This document shows positions 42,740 to 54,341 of a stretch of 64,000 nt of DNA, one piece after another (the stretch's first letter is position 1; each line of letters starts with the position of its first letter). The position numbers and the translations under genes are program-made. The stretch comes from Labia minor. Lineage: Eukaryota; Arthropoda; Insecta; Dermaptera; Spongiphoridae. The DNA lies in assembly GCA_963082975.1 (NCBI GenBank), contig OY720350.1, positions 48,004,734-48,068,733 of the forward strand, in the 5' to 3' direction. A model generated the notes under the pieces. It did no database searches and was not told the origin of the DNA. It saw only the letters and a list, made by a program, of their open reading frames with translations.

Positions 42740-43480
42740 CTAAAAGGTGGATTTGCATATTGGATCACTTGTTATGGATTGCCGGAGGGTGATAATTGCA
42801 CCAAAATGTCACCCACTCACAATCACTCACATCCAAAATAACACTCGACACGAATGCGAAGTGGTGGGCCTCGGACGAAGTGAGAGTCCGAGGAGTTCTG
42901 CAGGGAGGGACTTTGCTTCGATTCTTTTATAACATCGTTGAGAGAAAGGTATCGGAGTGGGGGTGGCCTGGGAATTCACCTTATACTAAGATGTTTGGGA
43001 TGGCCTTATCCATCTTTATATTTAATCAAGTGTTATTTTGGACACCATCATCCCACAGAGCCAAGCACAAGCTTTTAAATTGTGATGGACGAGTTACCGA
43101 ACTTGTTTTTTAAATAATATTCTATCATCTTATTACTTTCATTTACCTATCAACGATTTACAATCGGAATAGGAAGTGAAGTTAAAGATGCATGTCAATA
43201 AAATTAACTGGTGTGTTAGACAGATATCCGATTTATCGAGCAAGTTGAATCATTAAGATTATTTTATTATCTTGCAAAATATATTTTCTCATCTCTATTA
43301 GGAATATATTTATTCTTTTTTTATATTTTATTTATTTAGCATTTTTTTTTATCTTAATACATATAACAACCGGCACAAGGAAGTGGTGTCCGACATTGTA
43401 ATGGTATATTTGAGGGAATTTGAAAAAGATAGAAATTGGATGGAGGTGACTCAAAATAGAGACGGATGAAAGAACTTTTC
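42740..43480 (+). pseudogene. Non-LTR retrotransposon (LINE) polymerase relic
   Basis: One frame reads VRVRGVLQGGTLLRFFYNIV, close to the RG(V/C).QGG.L.P.L(F/W)N motif of non-LTR reverse transcriptases. About 500 bp on, WMEVTQNRDGWKN resembles the usual C-terminus of such frames. Stops and frame changes lie between them and the catalytic Y.DD motif was not found, so this is a dead fragment. The assignment rests on two short motifs. Confidence 0.4.
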
Positions 43481-43573
43481 AGTTCTATAGTGCCATAAAG
43501 GTAGAGATGTAATATAGCAGGGGTGGCAACATTTGGTGATACTTAGAGTCATATTGAAAATCGAAAATGTTAC

Positions 43574-44096
43574 CTTTTTACCGACCGACGAGTAAGGGAG
43601 GTATTGTTTTCACACCAAATTTCACAGAAAAAGTATATTTAGCATGATGTCTGTCCGTCCGTCCGTCCATATAGATGTGTACAGCTTAAACGACTCAACG
43701 GATTTTGATGAAATTTGGTATATTTATTTAATGCATCAGTAGGATGAATTGATCAACTTTTGGTGCAAATCCGGAAACCGGAAGTGGTAGTATTAGCGAT
43801 CGATGATAGGAAGGGAAGGGTTATTTTCACACCAAATTTCACATGAGATTTTTTACATATCATCACGATCATTCACTTTGTATTGGTTTTATCCTCGAGA
43901 AGATTCATGACGTCACAGCCTGGTCTTACATATATATATTATAAATAAAATAAAATTAAAACTATTTATGTTCTATCCATATCTGTTTTTTATTCCATTA
44001 ATAGATATATTAAAATTATTTGAAATTGTTTCTGTAGCTGGAAATTAATTGACTTCAAACCGTCGGTCGGTTCGGACCTGGCCACAGGTCAACTTA
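43574..44096 (-). repeat. GTCGGTCGG-ended dispersed repeat, long copy 4
   Basis: Reverse orientation of the copy at 17166-17773, with both ends preserved: AAAATAAGTTGACCTGTGGC on the right and CGTCGGTCGGTAAAAAGG read leftwards. It also carries two copies of the 3' unit. It follows directly after a short hAT-like fragment at 43518-43570. Confidence 0.75.
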
Positions 44097-45397
44097 TTTT
44101 AAAATAATTTTCGAAGATCATGAAAAGAATTGAAAGAAATGTTTTATTAAATATAGAGAGAGAGAGTTCCTAAATCTATTAAATTCTATAAAATATAAAG
44201 AAAGTATAATTAAGATTTTCTATTGATTTTCATTGATAAATTTCAAAAAAAAAAAAAATTCAAATTCGCCCCTGGAAGGTAGACAATTCTGATACAATGT
44301 ATGTAGAATCATAAACTAGAATAAATCAATCAATGTTGTAACGTTTCGGTTACAAGGTCAATAGGCCTAGGGCAGACAAAGGAAACCAGAAGGTGTGAGT
44401 TGAATTACTCTGTGCCTGGTACCACCCTTTCTATCGGATCCCAGAAAGTTCTACGCTAAATTCTCCCTCGCAGTATTGAAAAGGTGTCCTCGAGGTAAGC
44501 ACTAATCCATTTTTCCTTATTTCAAAAAAAATATTTTTTATTAAAAATTTTTCTTTTTAATTTTCTTAGTTAATTTTGTTTAATTATTTTTTATTTTTTC
44601 CAATGAAAAATTAATTATTCTTGTTTCTGTTAATTATTATTTATTTATTATTTATTTATTTACTAATTATTTTAAATAAAATTTATTAAATTTAATAATT
44701 TCTTAATAACTACAATTTTAAAGTATTTTTACAAATATATGTTTCATTAAATTAGTTTTAATGAAAATATAATTTATTAATTACAATAAAATTTGAAAAT
44801 AATTATAATTTTAAATTGGGGTCTAATATTTCATCAAGAATATCCATTCGAATTCTCAACATTAAATATACATATATTTATATTTTTTTCTGAGATAAAT
44901 TATAAAATTTAAAAATAAAAAAAACAAACTTACTTAGGGAAATCAATTTTACCTTTCAAATTAATAATAGAATATAAATGCATATATAATCATGTAATGG
45001 TTACAAAATATGATACATAAAATATAAAATTCTCTTTTTTTATTCCTCTTTTATTCTAAATTAGATTTATTTCCTGTATAATTAAGTAAAAATAAAATAT
45101 AATAAATTTATAAAAGTGTAAGACAATAAAAATAAAATCTAGTTCTTTAGTTATTGAATATATACCGGAAAATTTATTCCAATCATCCATTTCCTTTATT
45201 TCTTTAATTCACTTAGTTCAAATCTTGGACATGAAAGACTTTATTAAATGATCACGCAAATATTTCTGAAAGTTTAATTACTTTACTTCTCTTGGATGAT
45301 TAAACTTCATTCAGAACGATCAATAATATTAAATGATACTATATATAAAATAAAACATTTTTGATTAAATTATAACATATATGAATATATAATTTAC
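44097..45397. other. Upstream region of iav, no gene seen
   Basis: The patch 44335-44500 is richer (AACGTTTCGGTTACAAGGTC) and might be a regulatory or repeat fragment. The rest is AT-rich. Confidence 0.4.
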
Positions 45398-45410
45398 ATT
45401 TTATTATTCT

Positions 45411-45689
45411 GGTATGTGGGTAGTGAACCTGCCTCACATTCACATGGTCGCGGGTTCAAGTCCCGGGCCTGACAAGGGAATTTCCCTAGTTGGGGTCTAT
45501 GGGACGGAGTCAACCCAGCCTCCGGGAACAACATTGGGGAAAAGCTACTTGATAGCGCCTCCGATCAAGAAAATCAAGGTAAAGGTTGTGAGGACCCGTT
45601 CTACTGATCATAGGACACCTCATTAATATAACCGGCTTGATAGGCGTTGTCCTTGCGTAAGTCGTACAAAAGTCAGAGGTTTTTTTTTT
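45411..45689 (+). mobile_element. tRNA-derived SINE with oligo(T) end and 13-bp TSD
   Basis: The head TGGGTAGTGAACCTGCC (A box) and GGGTTCAAGTCCCG (B box) is tRNA-like. The body contains AAGGGAATTTCCCTAGTTGG and GCTACTTGATAGCGCCTCCG. The element ends GTCAGAGG followed by about nine T's. ATTTTATTATTCT flanks it directly at 45398-45410 and 45690-45702. It sits 221 bp before the iav start codon. Confidence 0.85.
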
Positions 45690-45910
45690 ATTTTATTATT
45701 CTCTGCTTTTTCGCTAAAACATAAAAAACCGTGGGTTTATTTTTTATTTTTATTCTTAAATTAAACTTAATATTTTCAATATATACTTACATTTTTTTTT
45801 AATTTTTTGGTTTAAAAAAGCTTATTATTTTTTTGATTTTTTGATAATTGGATAAATCTTGTTTATATTAAGAATTGATTGATTCATGTTTCTAGATCTT
45901 ATGTAATGGC

Positions 45911-48900
45911 ATGGGAGGTGCTCAGAGCGGCTGCTGCGGCGCCCGAAAAGCCTGGTCTGCTGAAGTATCAGTGCTCGATCGGGTTATTTCAGGCTCATCG
46001 GAGGAAGATAATTGTCTCCTTTATCGTTTGGCTAACTATAAAAATGGTGGAGAGTTGATTGATGCTTATAATATTGGTGGCCAAGCTGAATGTGAAAAAC
46101 TTATTAAAACCCAGTTTGGGGTGTTTATGTATGCTCAGGGTAAGGGCCAGCTCATCAATCGAGCAGAATATTTGCGATGGAAATTTCGAGATCACAAGCA
46201 GGTCAATAAAAATAGTTAGATTGATTTTTTTTTTTATAAAATGATTTAAAAAATAAATATTTCGTTGATTAATTATAAAATAAAAGGAATTGTTTTTGAC
46301 CAGGTGGTCTTACCGATCGAAGCCTCGTTGTCAGCCCATGATCCTCTGGGAATGTGGACAGACCACGAAGCTTGCTGGCAAATGCAGTTCAGAGGTTCCC
46401 TCGGTGAAACACTACTTCATGTTTTGATCATTTGCGACACTAAAGTGCACACCAGATTAGCACGCACTCTTTTGAAATGTTTCCCGAAATTAGCACTTGA
46501 TGTTGTTGAAGGGGAAGAATATCTAGGTGAGTTTATTTTTATGGGAAAAACACCTCCCTACATATTTTATTTAGATTAAAAAATCACTAATAATAAGAAA
46601 AATAAATAATATTTACTTTTTCAATGCCTTTATCAATGATTATAGGTGCCAGTGCATTACACCTGGCAATTGCTTACTCGAATAATGAACTGGTTCAAGA
46701 TTTAGTGGAAGCTGGTGCAAATGTAAATCAAAAAGCAATAGGTAGGATTTTAAAATTTTGATTTTTTGAAAATTCTAAAATAACATTAATTGAATAGAAT
46801 TTTTTTTTAACAATTATAGAATTATTTTAAAATTAAAATCTTCTAATTTTTAGGTAGTTTTTTCTTGCCAAGAGACCAGCAACGACCGAAACCTGCAAAA
46901 TATTCTGATTATGAAGGACTTGCCTATTTAGGAGAATATCCGCTTGCCTGGGCTGCGTGTTGCGCAAATGAAAGTGTTTATAATTTATTATTGGATAGTG
47001 GAGCTCATCCAGATTTACAGGATCGTTTCGGAAACATGATTCTACATATGGTAGTCATCTGTGATAAATTGGTATTTAAAGATAAAAATGATATATTCTA
47101 AGAACAAATTTCAAATAACTAATCATTTTTAAGGATATGTTTGGTTACGCTCTTCGTCATCCGAGATTACCAGCCAAAAATGGAATGGGGAATAATTCAG
47201 GCTTAACTCCATTGACACTTGCTTGTAAATTGGGTCGTGCTGAAGTGTTTCGTGAAATGTTGGAATTGTCGGCTCGAGAATTTTGGCGATATTCTAATAT
47301 TACTTGTTCTGCATATCCACTGAATGCACTTGATACTTTACTTCCAGATGGAAGAACAAGTGAGAATGAATTGATTTTGAGGTTGAAGTTCCAATTTAAT
47401 CAACGATATAATTTGAATTTTAGATTGGAATTCTGCATTATTTATTATATTAAATGGAACTAAAGAAGAGCATCTTGACATGCTTGATGGAGGAATCATT
47501 CAACGATTATTGGAAGAAAAATGGAAAACATTTGCACAGGTTTCTTCAATAAACAATCTATTAACTTTTCCTATTAAAGATAATCAATTATTTTTTGGTT
47601 ATTTTAATTTCAGAGGCAATTTCTTAAGCGTTTAGCAATTCTTTTTCTTCATTTGGTGTTTCTTTCAATGGCAATCTATCTAAGACCAGATGATCATGAT
47701 GAACCGTTATTGGGAGGAACTTCTACACAGGACATTGCAAGATATTGTTTCGAACTTGGGACAGTTGGTGGAGTATTATATTATTTAATATTCCAACAAG
47801 GAGAAGAAATTAAAAATCAAGGACTTGTTAGCTTTTTAAAACAATTAGTAAGGAAAATAAACTTAATTGTTACCTTTGAAAAATAAATTTATTAAAAATA
47901 CGCATTGCTTTATTTTTCAGGCACATGATCCAGCAAAATCAATTTTTTTAGCAAGCAATTTTTTAATTCTCGCTTGTATTCCATATCGTCTTATGAAAGA
48001 TACAAAAACGGAAGAGGCGATTTTAGTATTTGCAGTTCCAGGCTCTTGGTTTTTGTTGATGTTTTTTGCTGGGTACATTTACTAATCAATATATCCTAGA
48101 TTATATGTACTTTTAGTGGCACTTAATTCAAGAAATTAATTATTTATTGATATAAAAATATAAAATAGAAATAATTATACGAGTTGAAAGTAATTTTTCT
48201 AAATTCTCAAATTAAACATAAACTATGCAATGAGGAATATAACTCATAAAACAGACTTTTGTAACTTATCATCTTCTGCATATAGATAAAAACTAGAAAT
48301 AATTTACATAATTTAAATTCTCTATAAACATATATTATTATTTCACAATATAATATTTCATTTTATTACCATAACCATTATTTAACAAAAATATCTAAAA
48401 ATTAATAATTCAATTATCAAATAATTTATATAAATACAAAAATATTTTTAAATATATCAATAATAAAATATTTGATTTTAATCAAATACTCATTATTTCT
48501 TTATATTTAAAGATTATAAAGAAAATGCATTTAATTTATAAACTACTAGTAAGTTTCTACACATTAGAATATAACTATAACGGAATTTTGTAAATTAAAC
48601 CACATATTGATATTTGTTATTGTAAATTTATTCAAAAAATACAAACATATACACAACGTTTCGAATGCAGAAGTAGCAATCGAAACGTTGTGTATATGTT
48701 GTTACTGGACACTCGAACAGTGCAGTCGCTTGATAACGATTGCAGAAGTAGCAATCGAAACGTTGTGTATATTTTTGTATTTTTTGAATAAATTTACAAT
48801 AACAAATATCAATATGTGGTTTAATTTACAAAATTCCGTTATAAATAAAAATAACCACCAAAGCTTTAATAATTTAATATCTACAAAGAATGTAACTATA

Positions 48901-51900
48901 TTTGTAGTTTTCTAAAATATTTCTCTAATTTTATTGATTATGTTTAGAACTGTATTTTGTTAAATTGTTTTTTGTTTTTTTACTAAATCTTCTTTCCACT
49001 TAAGAGATCATTTTATAAATCTCAACAAATTTAAATTGTTATATAGTATTTTATTTTTATTTCAGAGCTATTCGGTTGACTGGTCCATTTATCACAATGG
49101 TCTATTCTATGATAACAGGCGATATGCTTACTTTTGGGATTATTTATATCATAATCCTGTTTGGCTTTAGTCAATCATTCTATTTCTTATATAAAGGATT
49201 TCCTGGAGTTAAAACTTCTCTTTATAATACCTACTATAGCACTTGGATGGCTCTTTTTCAAATCACGCTTGGAGATTATAATGTAATATTAAAATATTAT
49301 ATTTTTAATTAATAGAAATTGATTTATTTTGTTCTTTTCAGTATTCAGATTTAAGTAATACTTCCTATCCAACCCTGAGCAAAACCGTCTTTTGTATATT
49401 TATGGTTCTTGTACCAATTTTATTACTTAACATGCTTATTGCTATGATGGGAAATACTTATTCACAGGTTATTGAAAGAAGTGAAAAAGAATTTATGAAA
49501 CAGGTTATTATAAAAGAATTAATTAATTTAAAATAATTTCTGATTCAAAAATATATTTTATTATAACAGAAATGATAATAATAATAATAATAATAAATGA
49601 ATGAAAAGTTATTTAATAAATAATAGTTTATAAATTATATATTTTAGTGGGCTAAAATTGTAGTAACCCTCGAAAGAGCAATCAAAAAAGAAGATGCTCA
49701 TCATTATCTTCAAGAATATAGTATTAAATTGGATTCTGGAACTGATCCTAGCACAGAGCAACGAGGAGTTATGGTTATAAAGAGCAAAAGTAAGACAAGA
49801 GCAAAACAAAGAAAAGGCGCAGTCTCCAATTGGAAGGTAATTGAATTAACTTTGATGCTAAGACAGATGAGGATTCTATAAAAAAAACCTCACTTTTGTA
49901 CTTCTTACGCAAGGAGAGCGCCTATAAAGTCAATTATATTAATTATCTGACCTATGATCAATAGAACGGAACCTATCAACCTTTACCTTGATTTTCTTGA
50001 TCGGAGGCGCTACTTTATATCAAGTAGTTTCCCAATTTTGATCCCGAAAGCTGGGTTGACTCCATCACATTCCCTTGTCACACCCTGGATTTGAACTCGA
50101 GTCCACGATGAGGATACTATAATCTCCATAAATTGTTTTCTATTTCAAAAAAAAAAAAAATGTATTTCTAAAAAATTAATATTAAAAATAAAATATTTAA
50201 CAAGAAACTAATATATTTGATTATATTTTTAGAGAGTTGGCAAATGTACCATTACAGAATTGCGCAAAAGAGGAATTACAGGAGAACAACTCCGACGTCT
50301 TATTTGGGATAGAACTTCAATTACAACGCCGATTAAAATTCCAAAGGGGTAATTTTTATTTATTTTGAAAAATAATTGATCTATTCTTAATAAAATGTTT
50401 ACAATGTAAACAATTATTTTCAGATGTCAAGATTTGCTTTTTGATGATGATGATCCAGAAATAGATCAACCCCCAGTAAATCCTGGAGGTGGTATTTTAA
50501 ATGCTCTCGATGTTATGGCATTCACCAATGACCTGGATTTGAATATTGGTGGAGGAGAAATAGCAAATGGTCATATACCGAGTGCCCCAATGTTGCCAAG
50601 ACCATCTGCACCTCCAGCAGAGAAGACCCCAAGTGCAACTCAAAATCTTCAAGTTGGAGCTCCTCTTGTTGATAACAACGGTTAGAAAATTGTTTAATTC
50701 TACATCTTAACAAATTCAAAGTCCAATCAGGACGATGCTTAATCCTTCGTAACATATTCACTAAGGGTGTCTTTAAGTTATGAAATTCATTCTTTGTTAA
50801 TTTCCAAGTTTCCTTTTAACTGTTTTAATTATATCATTTAGAAAAATTTAAAATCAGTAGGAATGAGAATAGAAATTTATGTGAATTGTTGCCTATATTT
50901 AGGCGTTCTAAAATAATTCAAATTATGAAAATTCCAATTAATTTATTTTCTAAAATTTTCTATTATCTAATTGTATTGTTAAAGGTGTAATAAATAAATA
51001 AATAGAAGATAAATTTTTTACGAATCATTAAGAGATTAATAATTATAAAACTGACATTTGGGGATTCTAATCTTATATTAATTGCAGCCAAAAATACTAG
51101 ACAATAATATAATAATAATGAAAAACAATCTATTTTCATAATTAAAATAGAATATATTATTGCAATTAAAAATAAATAATTGAAATAAAATAATACTATA
51201 AAGATTAAATTAACAATACAATTAGATAATAGAAAATTTTAGAAAATAAATTAATTGGAATTGTTTTAGAACGCCTAAAAATAGGCAACCTTACACTTAA
51301 ATATCTATTCTCATTCCTACTGATTTTAAATTTTTCTTAATTTTTAATTTATAATCCTATGTATATATTTTATATTATATATTATTTATATTTAATATTT
51401 ATCAGTATTCGTAATTTATATAGAAGTAGATGGGGTGGACATTCTCTAGTTGGAGGTTAACGGCGTTAACTCACATCCTCTTGGTCCGGCCCTGGTAAGG
51501 GAATTTCTCTAGTTGGGTTCTTTGTTTTGGGTCCAAAACTAGGAAGCTACTTGATAAAAAGAAACGCAGAAATGCAGAAAAGAGAGTCAGAATATTCAAC
51601 AAAATTATAATATTATTTAAAAAACCTCTGACTCTCATTTTTTGATTTCAGTTATTGTTAGTGATATGATAACTGCATTTGCTGATCCGCCTGCATATTC
51701 GTCATTAAATGAACGGAGTGGTGCTCCGAGTGCTCTACCGACATCTCTTTTTGCATCGGCATTCGGAGGAGATTCACTTAGACAATTGGTTTTATCTGTG
51801 GATTCACAAGGTTTATATTTTTAAATATATATGTATTATCTAATGTTAACTTTTTTTTTATTTTTTTTTAATAATAAACTACTTATACCTAATTTTAAAT

Positions 51901-54341
51901 TTATGTATTTTAATATTTCAATAATAAAAAATAAAAATATTTGTTCTAAAGTTAAATATTAAGTAATAATATAATAAAAAATTAAAAAATTGTTCATATT
52001 TATATTTATAAAAATGTTATATTTGTTTAATACATTTTACTTTTTATCGTAATAATAAATAGGTTTGAAATTTTATCATTTATCGATATTTTGAGGTCTC
52101 GATTAGAGAGTAAAGGATATGAAAGTTTAGATCAGGGGTAGGTACGACGCGCGGGCCAAATCCTGCCTGCCATCTATTTTGATCCGCCCGCAGATAAATA
52201 TTGTCATTTTTTATGCAAATGCAAAAGAAACTTTCATATTTCAAAATCCATTTGAGTGTACGATTGTCGAACTTCAGTTAGAAGTCATTGATCTGCAAAA
52301 TGATGACACACTAAAAACGAAGTTCAAAGGTATGGATCTAACATAATTCTATGAATATTTTTACGAAAATGAATATGATCAATGAAAATCATATGCTCGA
52401 GGGTTTATTTCTGTATTTGGAAGTACATACCAATGTGAAAAGGCATTTTCGAAAATGAAGTATACAAAATCGCAATACAAATCTTTATTAACAGATGATC
52501 ATTTGCAAACAACTTTAATTATAGGAAGTATTAACTTTATACCCAATTATGATGAAATAATATCTCAAAAAAACAAACAAAACAATTACATTCATCACAT
52601 TAATGCAAAATTTATTATTTAATTAATTAATTAATTTAAAATTTATTTTGTATTAGATTTTTCGTTAAGACAGTAAAATATATATTCTAACATGCCTAGC
52701 CCCCAGATCTTTAAATTTTTTATATTTGGCCCTTTCCTAAAAAAGTTTGCAGACCGCTGGTTTAGATGCTTAATCAGTGGTGTTTGGGAGGGGAACGCGG
52801 GAGAACGACGTTCCCTTACCTTTTTTCAGAACCGGAACGAGTTCCAATACTTTTTCATGTCCCGATAATTCCCACTTAAATTTACTATTAGAATTTCTTT
52901 TTTTGTGTTCGTTAATATTTTGTATAGTAAGAATAAGAAAAACTAAAAACTTATATGGAAAAAAATAGTTTGCTGAAAATAGGACTTTTTTGCTCCCACT
53001 ATGCGCTCCCTTCTTATTTTACCAATACATCACTGTGCTTAATTCTTGTTAAGATCCAACAAAGTATTCAAAAAAATCATACCTTTCAGAAATTTATTAT
53101 TAAACAATTTAAATAAAATTAAGAAATTTCAAAATCATTTTGAAAGAATGTAATTTTAAAAACAAGAATCAAAAAAAATCAATATATAAAAATTAAAACT
53201 TTTAGATAATAGAAAAAAAAATAAAAGTTAATATAGTTTTTTTTTCAATATAGATGAAAAGACATTAGATCCACTACGCCTTCGTCAATTGGCCGAAATG
53301 GCAGTTCGTGAAGCAGAAACCAATGAACCGGTTCCACCCAAAGAACAACATCGCTATTGTTGTCCAACTAAAGTTGCAGCACTAGAAGCAACAAACGGGG
53401 AAATAATTAAAGAAGATGGAAATCCTAGTGACAGTGATGATCTTGGAATGCATGGCCCTTTACTAGGGAGAGGATCGAGAATTAGGAGGGCCAAATCGGC
53501 TCGACTGAGGAAGGCGGCTCAAAGCGATTTGGGGGGAAACAGGCCGGCCACTTCAGGAGGAACAGCCTGGGATCGTGCTCGAGCAGCTACTCTACTTTTC
53601 TCCCATCGCGCAAGTGAAGATGATGAGTCTTCGTCTGAAGAAGGCCTTTTTGGAGTTATCAATCGAGCGTTTCTAAGATCACCCCCACCAGAGTTGCAAG
53701 AAAGTGATGCAGATTTGCCAAGGATTGAAGATTTTGTTGAAAGAGAGGTAATTATTAGAAAAATTAATTCAATAAATTGAATTAGTCGTATCTTTTTAAA
53801 ATGGATGTGATGGTAGTAATTTTGATTTTGATTTTATTCAACTTGAAAATTTATATTGGAAACCACCATTGGTTTACTTTTATAATAATTTATGTTAAAT
53901 GAAATAACTATTTTATATATTTTAGTTAGCTGCAAAACAGAAAGTTAATGATGAAACAGGAACAAACAATATTACCAAAAAGAAATCTAAAACCCGACCA
54001 AAAACTGCTAAACCCAACAGGTAAAATTTAAAAATATTAAATATATTTAATTTCATTCATAAAAAATAAAAAAAAAAGTAAATGATATAAAACTAATTTT
54101 CAAAATGTAATAATTAGAAAATTTTCTATATTATATTAAATTTTTTGTGTTTTTAAGAGTTGGTCCAATGAAAAATGAATCTCAGCGTCGATCAGGATCT
54201 GCAGTAGTAAAATCTTCAAAGAAGAATAATGAAAAACAAACTTCTCCCCCACCTGACCCATTGGAACCATGGAGTACTCAAGGAATCGCTAATATGAATA
54301 CTTTACTTTCAATGGACAAGGCCGAGGAGGATAGTTTATAA
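45911..54341 (+). CDS. iav: Inactive-type TRPV cation channel, complete, 17 exons
   Basis: Exons: 45911-46201, 46304-46526, 46646-46741, 46854-47071, 47134-47359, 47424-47539, 47614-47847, 47921-48072, 49066-49282, 49342-49503, 49648-49836, 50233-50348, 50424-50680, 51652-51810, 53254-53747, 53926-54020, 54158-54341. All GT-AG and phases match, giving 1142 residues, close to Drosophila Inactive. Ankyrin repeats fill about residues 120-350 ([37 protein letters not shown]). S1 starts near 391; S5, pore ([16 protein letters not shown]) and S6 ([19 protein letters not shown]) lie about 535-636, with the TRP-like [11 protein letters not shown] after S6. [20 protein letters not shown] and a long C-terminus favour Inactive/OSM-9 over Nanchung. 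In insects Iav pairs with Nanchung in chordotonal cilia for hearing and proprioception. The start ATG opens MGGAQSGCC and is preceded by ATGGC out of frame. Confidence 0.9.
48578..48841. repeat. Palindromic repeat, copy 2, in an iav intron
   Basis: Arms begin TAACGGAATTTTGTAAATTA and mirror each other. The core contains two copies of GCAGAAGTAGCAATCGAAAC, one more than the copy at 12639-12872. TA lies at both edges, but homology with the other copy continues about 40 bp past the right edge (CCAAAGCTTTAATAATTTAA), so the true element is larger on that side. Confidence 0.75.
49881..50106 (-). mobile_element. 5'-truncated copy of the oligo(T) SINE with TSD, in an iav intron
   Basis: On the minus strand it starts within the tRNA-like head (GAGTTCAAATCC B box), shares the GACAAGGGAATG and GGCGC body with 45411-45689, and ends GAGG plus seven T's. 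Flanking direct repeats GATGAGGATTCTATA (49866-49880) and GATGAGGATACTATA (50107-50121) differ at one base. Confidence 0.8.
50840..51337. repeat. Long imperfect inverted repeat in an iav intron
   Basis: Left arm 50840-50981 (AAAATCAGTAGGAATGAGAA...) pairs with right arm 51211-51337 (...TTCTCATTCCTACTGATTTT). The spacer of about 230 bp is AT-rich. It could be an old MITE; no clear target-site duplication was found. Confidence 0.75.
51425..51560 (+). repeat. Diverged fragment related to the oligo(T) SINE
   Basis: Shares GGTAAGGGAATTTCTCTAGT and AGCTACTTGAT with 45411-45689 but the tRNA-like head is altered. Just downstream, the inverted AGAGAGTCAGA / TCTGACTCTC pair surrounds an AT stretch. 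Confidence 0.55.
52133..52759 (+). mobile_element. hAT element relic with transposase C-terminus, in an iav intron
   Basis: Ends CAGGGGTAGGT and AAGTTTGCAGACCGCTG are imperfect inverted repeats. The exact 8-bp direct repeat GTTTAGAT flanks it (52125-52132, 52760-52767), the hAT signature. Inside, one frame reads [20 protein letters not shown], the C-terminal dimerisation region of hAT transposases. At 627 bp it is an internally deleted, inactive copy. Confidence 0.9.

Noticed and set aside
45411..45480. Genuine tRNA gene
   Set aside because: Boxes A and B are present but the sequence continues into a SINE body with target-site duplications and no proper acceptor stem.
45414..45626. 70-codon frame before iav
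   Set aside because: It is translation of the tRNA-derived SINE, not a host exon.
48578..48841. Simple TA-flanked MITE
   Set aside because: Homology with the other copy continues beyond one edge, so these TA dinucleotides may not be a target-site duplication.
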